A DNA stretch of 64,000 nucleotides from Circinella minor. Lineage: Eukaryota; Mucoromycota; Mucoromycetes; Mucorales; Lichtheimiaceae. Shown one piece after another: positions 39,464 through 49,767 of this stretch (positions are counted from its first letter, which is position 1; every line of letters starts with the position of its first letter). The stretch spans positions 327,056 to 391,055 of the forward strand of contig JAEPRB010000009.1 of the NCBI GenBank assembly GCA_016758965.1. Reading direction: 5' to 3'. A program made the position numbers and the translations under genes. Below the pieces are notes generated by a model. The model made no database searches. It was not told the origin of the DNA and worked only from the letters and a program-made list of their open reading frames with translations.

Positions 39464-40330
39464 ATGGATCAACTGGTAAATTCTATTCAACAAACTTATG
39501 AATCTGCTAGTTTATCTTCTTTGATTCTTTTGGAACTCTTTTTATTCGCCATATGTATACATTGTTGTTTACCGCAGCGACACCGTCAAGCCCGTACTAT
39601 TAAACTCGCCACATCCACTGATCATGTTTGGAATGTTTTAATGGATATACATCGATACCCTCAATGGCGTTCACATGTTGTAAGTGTTCAATCATTATTG
39701 GGACAACAACACTTGGAATATGTTGCACGAACACGACAACATCTTGAACATAAACAAAATCCAGCAACTACAGCAAAAACTTTAAATTCAACACGCGTAC
39801 GAGCCATTGATATGAATCGAATTAATGATACAACACTCATTCGAACTGATCGAGCAACAAAAGTTACCTCATCTAAATCATCACCATCACCATCATCATT
39901 ACCATCATTATCGTTATCGAATAATGGAACAGTACAAAACAAAGGACAACAACAAGAGCTTAAATTCCCTCGATCATCCTTTGAAAGAGAATGGGAAATA
40001 CATGTTCGACCAACGGACAGTAACAACAATGATGGTAATAATAATGAAGGTGAAAGTTGCTTACTTACATTGATTGAAACTGTTCGAAGTGAAGGATATT
40101 TAGCACGTTGGCTTGGACCTATCTTTGGAGGATTCCACAGAGTATCGCAACGATTTTTATTGGATTTGGTACGAGAAGTTGATCGACAACAAAAACAACG
40201 TGTATTGCTGGATAATGAAGCATTATGTGAATCACCCGTTTCATTAATACAACATCATCAGCAGCAGCATCATCATCATCATAAACAACATGTACTGAAT
40301 GGAGTGTATAGTACAGCTGTAACAGCATAA
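39464..40330 (+). CDS. Membrane-anchored START/SRPBCC-like (polyketide cyclase-like) protein
   Basis: A single exon of 288 residues from the ATG at 39464 (MDQLVNSIQQTYES). The frame is open further upstream only through a pyrimidine tract (poly-Phe/Ser), so the later ATG is chosen. Residues about 15-38 (SLSSLILLELFLFAICIHCC) form one membrane segment. The next part, ARTIKLATSTDHVWNVLMDI followed by HRYPQWRSHVVSVQ, is the typical start of SRPBCC lipid-binding folds (strand, then V-W-x-x-L-x-D-x-x-x-Y-P-x-W). A Ser/Pro-rich insertion is followed by FEREWEIHVRP, CLLTLIETVRSEGYLARWLG and GGFHRVSQRFLLDLVREVDR, which would complete the fold and its C-terminal helix. The tail is His/Gln-rich. The ligand is unknown. 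Confidence 0.8.
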   Translation: MDQLVNSIQQTYESASLSSLILLELFLFAICIHCCLPQRHRQARTIKLATSTDHVWNVLMDIHRYPQWRSHVVSVQSLLGQQHLEYVARTRQHLEHKQNPATTAKTLNSTRVRAIDMNRINDTTLIRTDRATKVTSSKSSPSPSSLPSLSLSNNGTVQNKGQQQELKFPRSSFEREWEIHVRPTDSNNNDGNNNEGESCLLTLIETVRSEGYLARWLGPIFGGFHRVSQRFLLDLVREVDRQQKQRVLLDNEALCESPVSLIQHHQQQHHHHHKQHVLNGVYSTAVTA

Positions 40331-40613
40331 AACATGCATATTATACTATATGTATGCAATTGCATTATCATATTATACCTTATTCTTAACTTTATAAAAG
40401 AATTATTCAACATTATCCACCATCGTACATATCCTCTTTTTCTCTCTTCAAAATCATTTTTAGGTATTATTATTAGTATTATATATATATCATCAAAAAC
40501 TCTTCATCTCTTTTACTTTTTCTCTTCATTGATCATTCTAATAACACATAGTGAAAAAAAAATGTTTGGTATTTAAATTATATAATGGGAGTTATATACA
40601 AAAAAAAAATGAG

Positions 40614-41090
40614 TCATTGTTTGATATTTGCAAAATGGGTGGTAGTAGGAGTATTAATGGTACCATCATTATTATTCTTGGTATTATTATTAAAAGAATA
40701 AGTAGTAGTGGCAGTACGAGTAGTTTTTGATAACCCAACAAGTGAAATGGCATCTGCTAAATCGTTGGCTGATTTATTCATTTCTTTTCTTGCTTGTATT
40801 CTTGGCTTTGATATCGGAATGCGTGATGAGTGTTTATGTACACGTTCTCTTCTTTCTTTACATCGTCTTAAAAGTTCCCTTTGACTACTATTATTATTTT
40901 TATTATTTTGTGATTTCTTTTTAAGGTCAAACTTTTTATCAGTCAACATCTTTGCTCTTGTTGTAGTAGTTGTTGTTGATGCTAAAGATGGTGAACGCCA
41001 TGTATTAAAAGATTTATTATTGGTATTTGTTGAATTGTTGGTATTGTTATTATTATTATTATTTAGCCAGTGACTATTGTGATATTCCAT
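40614..41090 (-). CDS. Small Asn-rich hypothetical protein
   Basis: 158 residues from the ATG at 41090 (MEYHNSHWLNNN). Asn/Thr-rich low complexity at both ends encloses a basic conserved-looking core, RELLRRCKERRERVHKHSSR, IPISKPRIQARKEMNKSAND and LADAISLVGLSKT, predicted helical. There is no membrane segment or known domain. It converges on the START-like gene, the two stops being 283 bp apart. Not recognised; the core composition argues for a real gene, the low complexity against certainty. Confidence 0.5.
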   Translation of the reverse strand: MEYHNSHWLNNNNNNNTNNSTNTNNKSFNTWRSPSLASTTTTTTRAKMLTDKKFDLKKKSQNNKNNNSSQRELLRRCKERRERVHKHSSRIPISKPRIQARKEMNKSANDLADAISLVGLSKTTRTATTTYSFNNNTKNNNDGTINTPTTTHFANIKQ

Positions 41091-41600
41091 TGGCAAAAGC
41101 AAATAAAAAAAAAAAGAATAAAAAAAAAAACAGTTGATGCAGGACTTTTTTTTTTTTGGCTCTGATTTCTAATCTCTGCAAGGTTTTGAAAAGTTGGAAA
41201 TTTTATTAAAAGTACAGTGGGCTATAGATATTGTTGAAGGGTATAATAATTTTGAATAGGGATGAAGATGTTGTGATATTGCAATTATTAGATAAATTGA
41301 TACAGCGTTGGAAGTAAGTGTCAAGTTTTTCTCTGATATATCTTTCATCTTCAAAGTCCACTTTTTCAAATAAGGACGAAGAATTACAAGATTTTACCAG
41401 TGACAATGGTGAGGGCACCAACAGCAACAAGAGTACTAACATCGCTTGGGATGATGGCACTTCAATAACGAATAATACAACCATTGAAACAATGAACTTT
41501 TGGTAGCGTGGTAAGTCCAACAAAGATGTTGGTGATAAAAAAAAAAGAATCTTTACATAACATCATTAATATAAAATAGACCTTGAACATTGGGAGTAGT
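41091..41600. other. Upstream of the Asn-rich gene, no confident gene
   Basis: A minus-strand frame at about 41487-41206 starts with a hydrophobic stretch (MVVLFVIEVPSSQAMLVLLL) and could be a small secreted protein, but nothing supports it beyond that. It lies directly beside the large inverted repeat. Confidence 0.3.
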
Positions 41601-41639
41601 CGTTGGTCTATATTTCAAAGACGAGTAGTCTTTAGGAAT

Positions 41640-43134
41640 TTAACATAAAACAGCGACGTTTTTTTTTTGTCACCTGTACCTTGAAAGTTTGCTTAAAATA
41701 AAAACCGACTCTTCGGTTTCCTACAATAAAACATTTGCTTTTTACTGATTATCATGACAACTACTTTCTATAATTAAAAAAGACACTCGATTCGAAATTG
41801 TTGCAAATTGTATTCGTGTTATTGTTTTTTGGAACAGTGTATCTAATGTGGGGGGGGGCAGCTGCTGTTGCCTTCGCTGATACACTCTCTGCAGCTGTTA
41901 GAGATGAACGACCCCAAGTAATCAACATTTTACTTTCCATATCTCCCGCTCTTTTTCTATCTGCCTCTTTTTTAATTTTAATAAACATTTTTGTTTAATA
42001 TATCAAACTATTTTACACAAAATTCCGTTTCAGCATTTGCTGTGTTACACTGCGAAGCGAGGCAAGAATAGATTGATCTTTATAATATTACTTTCACCCG
42101 GTATTCTATATCCTGGTGAACACATGCCGATAAAGCACACCACTGACAATGTAATATTCACATTATATTCAACACTGTATGTTATGTTTGACTCGATGTC
42201 GTCAGCACCTGGTGATATTCATTCAGTATTACATCGTTGAGATCATACAGAGAGTAGTAACAATATCGTAATTATTTCTATGACAACAAACAGAATATCA
42301 TTGTAATTTAATATATATAAACCAGGAGTAATGAGTAACCAAAGTCAGGTTGAAAATTGGAAATTTTTATTGTAGGTTTTCAAAATAACAACAAGGATCC
42401 AAGTCATCCATTTGTTTTGCAGACAACGTTCGCAAATAGACTAAATCTTGCTCCACCATGTATAGTAATTAAGAGTGCTAGTAGTAGTATATTAACAAAT
42501 GCACCAGCACTGTGACATACTATTATTATGTTCCCAAAGACAAACTACGCTTTTAATTCTTTTTTTATCCTTGTTGCTCTTAGTTTTATGCATCATGATA
42601 TGATCGCCCGTGATTCGCGACAGGTACTTCCCTTGTGAGAGTGGTGAGATTTGATATAACTAGATCCACTGGATAAAGCAAAAACAATCCCAATCGCCCC
42701 ACCTCAAAAGGCAGCACCATAAAAAATATAGCACCACACAATCAACGCGGGGGGTGTCACAGCAGGGAAAGCTGTCAAGCTCATGGGATATGCTACAGAC
42801 CGACCCCTCATATACCTTTCGAGTCCCTCAGTATATAACAGGTCTGGGTGTCACATTGCAGCCAAGATAGCTACGCTGTCAGGTCTGTTTTGTACATTGC
42901 GATGCATTTGGATCTTCTTGTATGATGGTTTCGAAACATTAGGTGCTAAATATTGATTTCGTTATAATTTAGTATTTGATTGTGCTATTGCAAATGAAAA
43001 AGTAGTCATACATTGATTAGAAAAAAAAAAAAGACACGATGATAAACAAAATTTAATTCTAAATGTTGATGGTATTTCTAAATACAACTTACCAAGAATA
43101 AATCTAATCCGCTTGATTATCATAATAATCGCGT
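41640..43134. repeat. Left arm of a large imperfect inverted repeat
   Basis: This arm is the reverse complement, with point changes and small indels, of 43393-45200. Landmarks pair in order: AATAAAACATTTGCTTTTTACTGATTAT (left about 41726-41755, right about 45074-45103), the frame MLCYTAK (42037 and 44793), the GGATCCAAGTCATCCATTTG block (42394 and 44433), the GCGGGGGGTGTCACAGC block, and the innermost AATCTAATCCGCTTGATTATC (43100 and 43420). Weaker similarity may extend a little outward. It encodes nothing recognised; a 67-codon frame at 42037-42240 is conserved in both arms. Confidence 0.85.
42685..42889 (-). repeat. 205-bp unit, single copy in the left arm
   Basis: Bounded by CAATCCCAATCGCCCC and CAGGTCTGT on the plus strand. 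It contains a C/G-rich core (GCGGGGGGTGTCACAGCAGG) that stands out from the AT-rich surroundings. The same unit is present twice in tandem in the right arm, in reverse orientation. Confidence 0.85.
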
Positions 43135-43392
43135 CATTGTGGAAATGAAGATTAAAAATTCCAAAGGCGTAACACGCAGGACTTTTTTTTTACACACCCA
43201 AAAGTTGACTATGAAATTAAATAATATGTTACACAGAAAGCACATATAACTAGTGTTGTTACAGATAAAAGAAACTTTTTATTTATTTCATTACTTGTTC
43301 AGTATAATAAGAAAGCATTAATTTCATTCAACTTTTAATAAGATAAAGTGCCCTGGACATGAGTATATTGCCAGGTAAAAACGCAAAACCTT
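43135..43392. other. Spacer between the inverted-repeat arms
   Basis: About 258 bp of AT-rich sequence not shared between arms. It is short relative to the arms, so a transcript through both could form a long hairpin. No gene was seen. Confidence 0.6.
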
Positions 43393-43645
43393 GGCGATTA
43401 TTGCTCCTATTATGATAATCAAGCGGATTAGATTTATTCTTGGTAAGTTGTATTTAGAAATACCATCAACATTTAGAATTAAATTTTGTTTATCATCGTG
43501 TCTTTTTTTTTTTCTAATCAATGTATGACTACTTTTTCATTTGCAATAGCACAATCAAATACTAAATTATAACGAAATCAATATTTAGCACCTAATGTTT
43601 CGAAACCATCATACAAGAAGATCCAAATGCATCGCAATGTACAAA

Positions 43646-43850
43646 ACAGACCTGACAGCGTGGCTATCTTGGCTGCAATGTGACACCCAGACCTGTTATA
43701 TACTGAGGGACTCGAAAGGTATATGAGGGGTCGGTCTGTAGCATATCTCATGAGCTTGACAGCTTTCCCTGCTGTGACACCCCCCGCGTTGATTGTGTGG
43801 TGCTATATTTTTTTATGGTGCTGCCTTTTGAGGTGGGGCGATTGGGGTTG
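43646..43850 (+). repeat. 205-bp tandem unit, copy 1 (right arm)
   Basis: It starts ACAGACCTGACAGCGTGGC and ends GGTGGGGCGATTGGGGTTG. Nearly identical to the unit at 43870-44073 and, reversed, to 42685-42889. A 19-bp non-repeated linker separates it from copy 2. Confidence 0.9.
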
Positions 43851-43869
43851 CGAGATGCATGGATGAAGA

Positions 43870-44073
43870 ACAGACCTGACAGCGTGACTATATTAGCTGC
43901 AATGTGACACCCAGGCCTGTTATATACTGAGGGATTCGAAAGGTATATGAGGGGTCGGTCTGTAGCATATCTCATGAGCTTGACAGCTTTCCCTGCTGTG
44001 ACACCCCCCGCGTTGATTGTGTGGTGCTATATTTTTTATGGTGCTGCCTTTTGAGGTGGGGCGATTGGGATTG
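43870..44073 (+). repeat. 205-bp tandem unit, copy 2 (right arm)
   Basis: It starts ACAGACCTGACAGCGTGAC. A few substitutions (TATTAGC for TCTTGGC, one T fewer in a T run) separate it from copy 1. Both keep the GC-rich CACCCCCCGCGTTGATTGTG block. Confidence 0.9.
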
Positions 44074-44133
44074 TTTTTGCTTTATCCGGTGGATCTAGTT
44101 ATATTAAATCTCACCACTCTCACAAGGGAAGTA

Positions 44134-44210
44134 TACAAACAATTCTTTGTTTTTAGAATGATAAAATCTGTATATTAATAGTAAAAAACATATATATTCT
44201 TATAGATTGA
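44134..44210. mobile_element. 77-bp insertion with TA duplication, present only in the right arm
   Basis: The left arm has the uninterrupted site (CAAGGGAAGTACCTGTCGCG on the complement, about 42623-42642). In the right arm GGGAAG-TA is followed by 77 bp and then TA-CCTGTCGCG. The ends (TACAAACAAT and TATAGATTGA) are only weakly inverted. A tiny MITE or an introner-like insertion is possible. Confidence 0.55.
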
Positions 44211-45200
44211 TACCTGTCGCGAATCACGGGCGATCATATCATGATGCATAAAACTAAGAGCAACAAGGATAAAAAAAGAATTAAAAGCGTAGTTTGTCTT
44301 TAGGAACATAATAATAGTATGTCACAGTGCTGGTGCATGTGTTAATATACTACTACTAGCACTCTTAATTACTATACATGGTGGAGCAAGATTTAGTCTA
44401 TTTGCGAACGTTGTCTGCAAAGCAAATGGATGACTTGGATCCTTGTTGTTATTTTGAAAACCTACAATAAAAATTTCCAATTTTCAACCTGACTTTGGTT
44501 ACTCATTACTCCTGGTTTATATATATTAAATTACAATGATATTCTGTTTGTTGTCATAGAAATAATTACGATATTGTTACTACTCTCTGTGATCTCAACG
44601 ATGTAATACTGAATGAATATCACCAGGTGCTGACGACATCGAGTCAAACATAACATACAGTGTTGAATATAATGTGAATATTACATTGTCAGTGGTGTGC
44701 TTTATCGGCATGTGTTCACCAGGATATAGAATACCGGGTGAAAGTAATATTATAAAGATCAATCTATTCTTGCCTTGCTTCGCAGTGTAACACAACAAAT
44801 GCTGAAACGGAATTTTGTGTAAAATAGTTTGCAATAATGTTTATTAAAATTTAACAAAAATGCAATTAGAAAAAAAGCAGGAGATATGGAAAGTAAAATG
44901 TTGATTACTTAGGACTGTTCATCTTTAATAGCAAGGAGTGTATCAACGAAACAACAGCAGTTGTCCCCACATTTACATACACTGCTCCAAAAAAAAGCAA
45001 TAACACAAATACAATTTGCAACAATTTCGAATCGAGTGCCTTTTTTAACAACAGAACGTAGTTGCCAAGAATAATCAGTAAAAAGCAAATGTTTTATTGG
45101 AGAGGACTGAGAAGTCCGTTTTTATTTTAGCAAGTGTTATTTTCAAGACATATATGCCAAAAAAAAAAAAAAAAGAACATTGTCGATGTTTCAGGAATTA

Positions 45201-46503
45201 CCCAAAAACGTTGAATTTGTATGAATCATGTGTCTTTAAATGATAGAAATAAGATGATTAATTAATAGATAGATAATAGTTACGAGTTTTTCAATGTGAA
45301 ATCTTTTGTCAGGGATATATGTGTTATAGGGATGTTGTAAATTATTCTCTTTCGGATTCGAATGATCAAAGTGAACCTGAGGCATATGTATTCTGTATTT
45401 CAGGTATCATTCTGGAGGGAGATGGTTGATCAATTAAGCAGTATATAACCTTGGCTGTTGACTTTTTGTACCACTTGGTGTAGCATTTGTATATACTCCA
45501 CGTTAAAACACCTTGTACATACATCACATCAGAATGTCATCCATCATACACTGTAGAATTCCAGTAAAGTTTAACTTTAAAATTATGAAATGTACAGACA
45601 ACTGACATTATCCTTATCCGTCGTTTGTGCTTTAACTAGTGTTTGATCCTTCAAGCCATATATAAAGTCAAAAAAAACTTTCCAATTATTTGGGCACTGG
45701 CGCAACAGGTTTAAAGCATTTGTTGTTTAAGTAACTATCATCACCAAGTAGAAATTCTGTTGATTTGTGGTAAATTATTGTCTATAACTAGCCTAATAAA
45801 ATTCAAACGACTCAAAATAAACTCTATACACAGTTACATATCTACTGATATGATTTTTTTTGGAGGTGACCGAGAGGAAGATGATACTGTAATATAATTT
45901 TTATTTGACATTTATTTTGCACTTATATTATTAAGCTTGTAGGAGAGAATCATAGTCACTGTCTTGATAATGTAGCATTTTTTATTATTACGTATTTATA
46001 CAATTAGATGATAGATATAATCAGAATATTGAAGTATATACAAACGTGAAATACGAGAATCTGCTTATGATTTTACTTTAAGCTATGCATGGACCAAGTG
46101 TCACAAAATAAATATTAGTTATAAATTATCCTAATTATCGAACTATATAGTATAAGACTATTTGTTTCATTACACACTTCTTTGTTTTTTGATATTATAT
46201 TATAAAAGTTCCACTTGATCTTAGTATATTACTAGAATAATTAAAAAGAAAAATTACTTTTAAATACACTTGTACCTGGATTGGCTACATTTTGGTGAAA
46301 CCCAACCCACCTTCTTTCTTGTAACATGGTAACACCGAACGAATAAGCCTGGGGTTACTAAGTCACAATCAGAGCACGCAGTAAATTTCATTTCCCAGAT
46401 TTTTTTTTTGAAACCGAAAGAAAAAAAAAAAAAGCTTGGAGCTTTCTTTTCTCTTGGAACAGTACATATCGTATTCTTTTTTTTTTCTTTAATCAAAAAA
46501 ACG
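45201..46503. other. Intergenic, no gene recognised
   Basis: AT-rich DNA between the inverted repeat and TYW1. The complement of about 45445-45510 reads TWSIYKCYTKWYKKSTAKV, which may be a scrap of old coding sequence. The last 150 bases, with poly-A and poly-T runs, should be the TYW1 5' region. Confidence 0.4.
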
Positions 46504-48953
46504 ATGAATAGCATTGTCAATAGTCTGCTCAATGGCTTTTCAAGCATGCTTGCCATTGATCCAGACGCTTCTAACGATGGATCGTGTGCTTGTACTGGAT
46601 CAGTGGGTGGAACTTGTTGTAAAGAACAACCTCAAGAACAACAAGAACAAGAAATAGTCAAAAACGAAATTGAATCTTTGAAAATTATTTATTCCAGTTT
46701 AACCGGAACTGCCAAAACTTTTGGAGAAGAATTAAAACGTCAATTGTTGGCAGCAGAAAAAAATATTACGATTAAGGAATTAGAACTTGTTGATATTACT
46801 GAATATGATAATGACGATTTATTGACAGAAACTTCTGTTTGTGTATTTTTGTTATCGACTTATAACGTAGAAGGACCTTTGGACTGGTAAATTATTTATT
46901 ATTATTATTATTGGCTGTATATGTTTGCAATCATTTTCGCTTTATTTTTTGAAATATATACACTAATTATATGTTCATAGGTTCACCAAATGGTTAAGAG
47001 ATATAAGATATGATTGGCGAGTCGATCGTTTAGCATTACAAAAACTTCGATATGCCGTATGTGGTTTAGGTGATTCAGCTTATGGTGATGAATTCAATGT
47101 GGCATCACAACAAATCGACAAATGGTTAGGTCAATTAGGTGCTACACGTATCTATCCATTAGGTTCATGTGACAAGAATGCAGATCAAAAGGCTCAATTT
47201 GATGAATGGGCACGTCAATTCATTAATGAATTACATGATAAACAATCATTGGAATTTTCACCTGCAAAAATTGAATATGGATCCGATGGCGAAGAAGAAG
47301 ATGAAGAAGACACGGAAGAATCTTCCAACAATAAAGAAATCGATGTAGATGGATCAGGTGATGAAATGTTGGATGTAGAGGATATGGGTAAAATGGCTGG
47401 TAAACTTAAAGCAGCTAAAGCAAACCGGGCACGCGAAGAACAAGAATTTGAAACGGCACAAGCAAAAGCAAAACGTAGTATTGGTACCGATGAGGGTGTT
47501 GTCAAAAAGGCAAATCAACCAAGAGCTATGGTATCTCCCATGTTGCACAAGAATTTGACCAAGCAAGGTTATAAGATTGTTGGTACACATAGTGGTGTGA
47601 AGATTTGTCGATGGACAAAGAGTGCATTGCGTGGTCGTGGTTTTTGCTATAAACATAGTTTCTATGGTATTCAAAGTCATCTTTGTATGGAAACAACTCC
47701 TTCATTGGCATGTGCAAACAAGTGTGTTTTCTGTTGGCGTCATCACACCAATCCTGTTGGTACCAAATGGTAAGAGATTTTGTTTTTGTTTTTGTATAGC
47801 GTTGAAAGGATGAAAAGGATGATTTTTTTTTAATATGTTAGTAACAATTAACTTTTAATGTACTTATATTAATATGTATAAAATAGGAGATGGCAAGTGG
47901 ATGATCCAAAATTCATTTTGGATGGTGCTATGGAAAACCATTATAAGATGATTAAACAATTAAAGGGTGTACCAGGTGTTAAAGCAGATCGATTCCAGGA
48001 AGCATTTACAATTCGTCACTGTGCATTATCACTTGTCGGTGAACCTATTTTCGTAAGTCTTTTTTTTTTTGAACAAAAGTCAAATCTTGCTTTATGAACA
48101 AGAAGGGAAGAGGGAATATTATTTATCAAGAAAACCAGAATAAATTAATCATTCATTCACTAACTGATGATAATAATTATAGTATCCACACATCAATGAA
48201 TTTGTTAAACTTTTGCACGAACATAACATTTCATCGTTCTTGGTAACCAATGCACAATTCCCAGATAAGATTGCTGAAATGGAACTTGTGACTCAACTTT
48301 ACGTCAGTATTGATGCTGGTACCCGAGAAGGTTTGAAAAAGATTGATAGACCCTTATTCAGAGATTTCTGGGAACGCTTTTTGGACAGTTTAGAAGCATT
48401 AGCAGATAAGGGCCAGCGAACCGTATACCGTTTGACTTTGGTCAAAGACCACAATACCGAAGAATTAGACAACTATGTAGAATTAGTACGACGTGGTCGT
48501 CCATCCTTTATTGAAGTGAAAGGTGTAACTTATTGTGGTTATAGTGGCGCAAGTAACTTGACCATGGCCAATGTACCATATCATCACGAAGTCGTAGATT
48601 TCTGTCAAAAGTTATGTGACAAATTGGGTAATGGATATGAATTAGCTGCAGAACATGCTCACTCATGTTCCATTTTAATTGCCAAGTCTGATTTCAAGAT
48701 TAATGGTGAATGGCATACACATATCGACTATAACAAATTCTTTGAATTGATCAAGAGTGGTGAACCATTTACCGATATGGATTATGTAGCAAAGACACCT
48801 GATTGGGCTGTTTATGGAGCAGAAGCAGGTGGATTTGATCCAGAAGAAACTCGATTTTATCGTAAAAACCGAAAAGCGGAAGCTGCTGCTGAAGCTGCTA
48901 AAACAGCTGCTACTGTTGCTGCTGAAAAAGCAGCTGCTATTGCCTCTGCATAG
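46504..48953 (+). CDS. TYW1: tRNA 4-demethylwyosine synthase (wybutosine pathway step 2)
   Basis: TYW1 is the radical-SAM enzyme that condenses pyruvate with N1-methylguanosine-37 of tRNA-Phe to form the tricyclic base of wybutosine. Four exons (46504-46886, 46981-47769, about 47887-48052, 48183-48953) give about 702 residues. The N-terminal flavodoxin domain starts LKIIYSSLTGTAKTFGEEL and continues LLSTYNVEGPLDWFTKWL and YAVCGLGDSAYGDEFN. An acidic linker follows. The radical-SAM part has GIQSHLCMETTPSLACANKC; the cluster motif CxxxCxxC is CANKCVFC near residues 371-378. Later blocks are FTIRHCALSLVGEPIFYPHI, FLVTNAQFPD, YVSIDAGTREGLKKIDRPLF and the C-terminal Wyosine_form region with KGVTYCGYSGASNLTM. 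The Ala/Glu-rich tail is unusual. The first upstream in-frame ATG (46408) is not preferred because it adds a poly-Lys/Phe leader. Confidence 0.96.
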
Positions 48954-49510
48954 ATAACACAGTTTTCCTTCCCTCCCCTCACCTTCCCCTCCCCCAAAAA
49001 AAATAAATTTCAATCTTATTCTTTGCTCATGTATATTTTTCTTTTCTTCAATACTTTCTAAAATAAATAAATTATTTTATAGCTTTTTGTTTTCTTTACC
49101 CATTCTATTTAATATGGCTAATACAAGTAGTAATGGTGAATATAAGTAAAAAAAGACTTATTTTTTCTTACGTTCCCCGTATAGTAATTGATGTATCCAG
49201 TAATCGAATTATTATATTCCAGAAAATTTCTAAATTAGTCGCATTAATAGAGGTCTTTTTTATTCCTCTTTTATCAGTATGAAATATACGTATAATTATA
49301 GGTCTATCCAAATCATAACATTCATATAATGTTTATACAAATGCTTCCGATAGATTTGTTTGTGGTTCAAATGAAAGACATTCCTTCTTTTTTTTTTCTT
49401 TGACATGATTCTTCGTGTTTATAAACTCCATATTCATTCAAATGATGACATACTACATCAATACGTATTACACTCATGATACACAACCGGAATATACACT
49501 CCATCCTACG

Positions 49511-49576
<66 letters not shown>

Positions 49577-49767
49577 AATTATAAAAAAAATGCGCCTATT
49601 ACTTTTTTTATTGAGTAAAGTGTATAAATAAAATATGTTTCTACAGTAAAAAAGACAAAATACATGAAATAGTGGATAAAAAAAACAAATAAAAATGATA
49701 AGAATATGAAAATGTAAAATGCAAGAGAATAAATTAAAAGAAGATGGGAGGAGAAAATACAATTGTT
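48954..49767. other. Convergent intergenic region with a microsatellite
   Basis: 3' UTRs of TYW1 and the TMEM164-family gene. The only structure is the compound microsatellite listed separately. No gene was seen. Confidence 0.6.
49515..49573. repeat. Compound microsatellite (TA)n(GA)n
   Basis: About 26 bp of TA repeat run directly into about 32 bp of GA repeat. It lies between the convergent 3' ends of TYW1 and the TMEM164-family gene. Confidence 0.97.

Larger units (their letters stand above)
43393..45200. repeat. Right arm of the large inverted repeat
   Basis: Reverse complement of the left arm but about 0.3 kb longer. The difference is mostly explained by a second tandem copy of the 205-bp unit (43646-43850 and 43870-44073) and a 77-bp insertion at 44134-44210. 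The minus frame 44834-44595 repeats the left arm's MLCYTAK frame with only a few changes (for example R to Q). Confidence 0.85.

Noticed and set aside
41206..41487. Minus-strand small protein with a signal-peptide-like start
   Set aside because: Only the hydrophobic start speaks for it; no family, no codon evidence, and it ends in AT-rich sequence beside the inverted repeat.
42790..42850. tRNA-like or Pol III promoter elements in the 205-bp unit
   Set aside because: A B-box-like TTTCGAGTCCC is present, but no convincing A box at the right distance and no cloverleaf can be drawn.
46260..46556. Minus-strand frame over the TYW1 start
   Set aside because: Shadow of homopolymer runs and the TYW1 first exon.
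49415..49618. Open frame across the (TA)n(GA)n microsatellite
   Set aside because: The translation is only IYIYIY/ERERER from the repeat.
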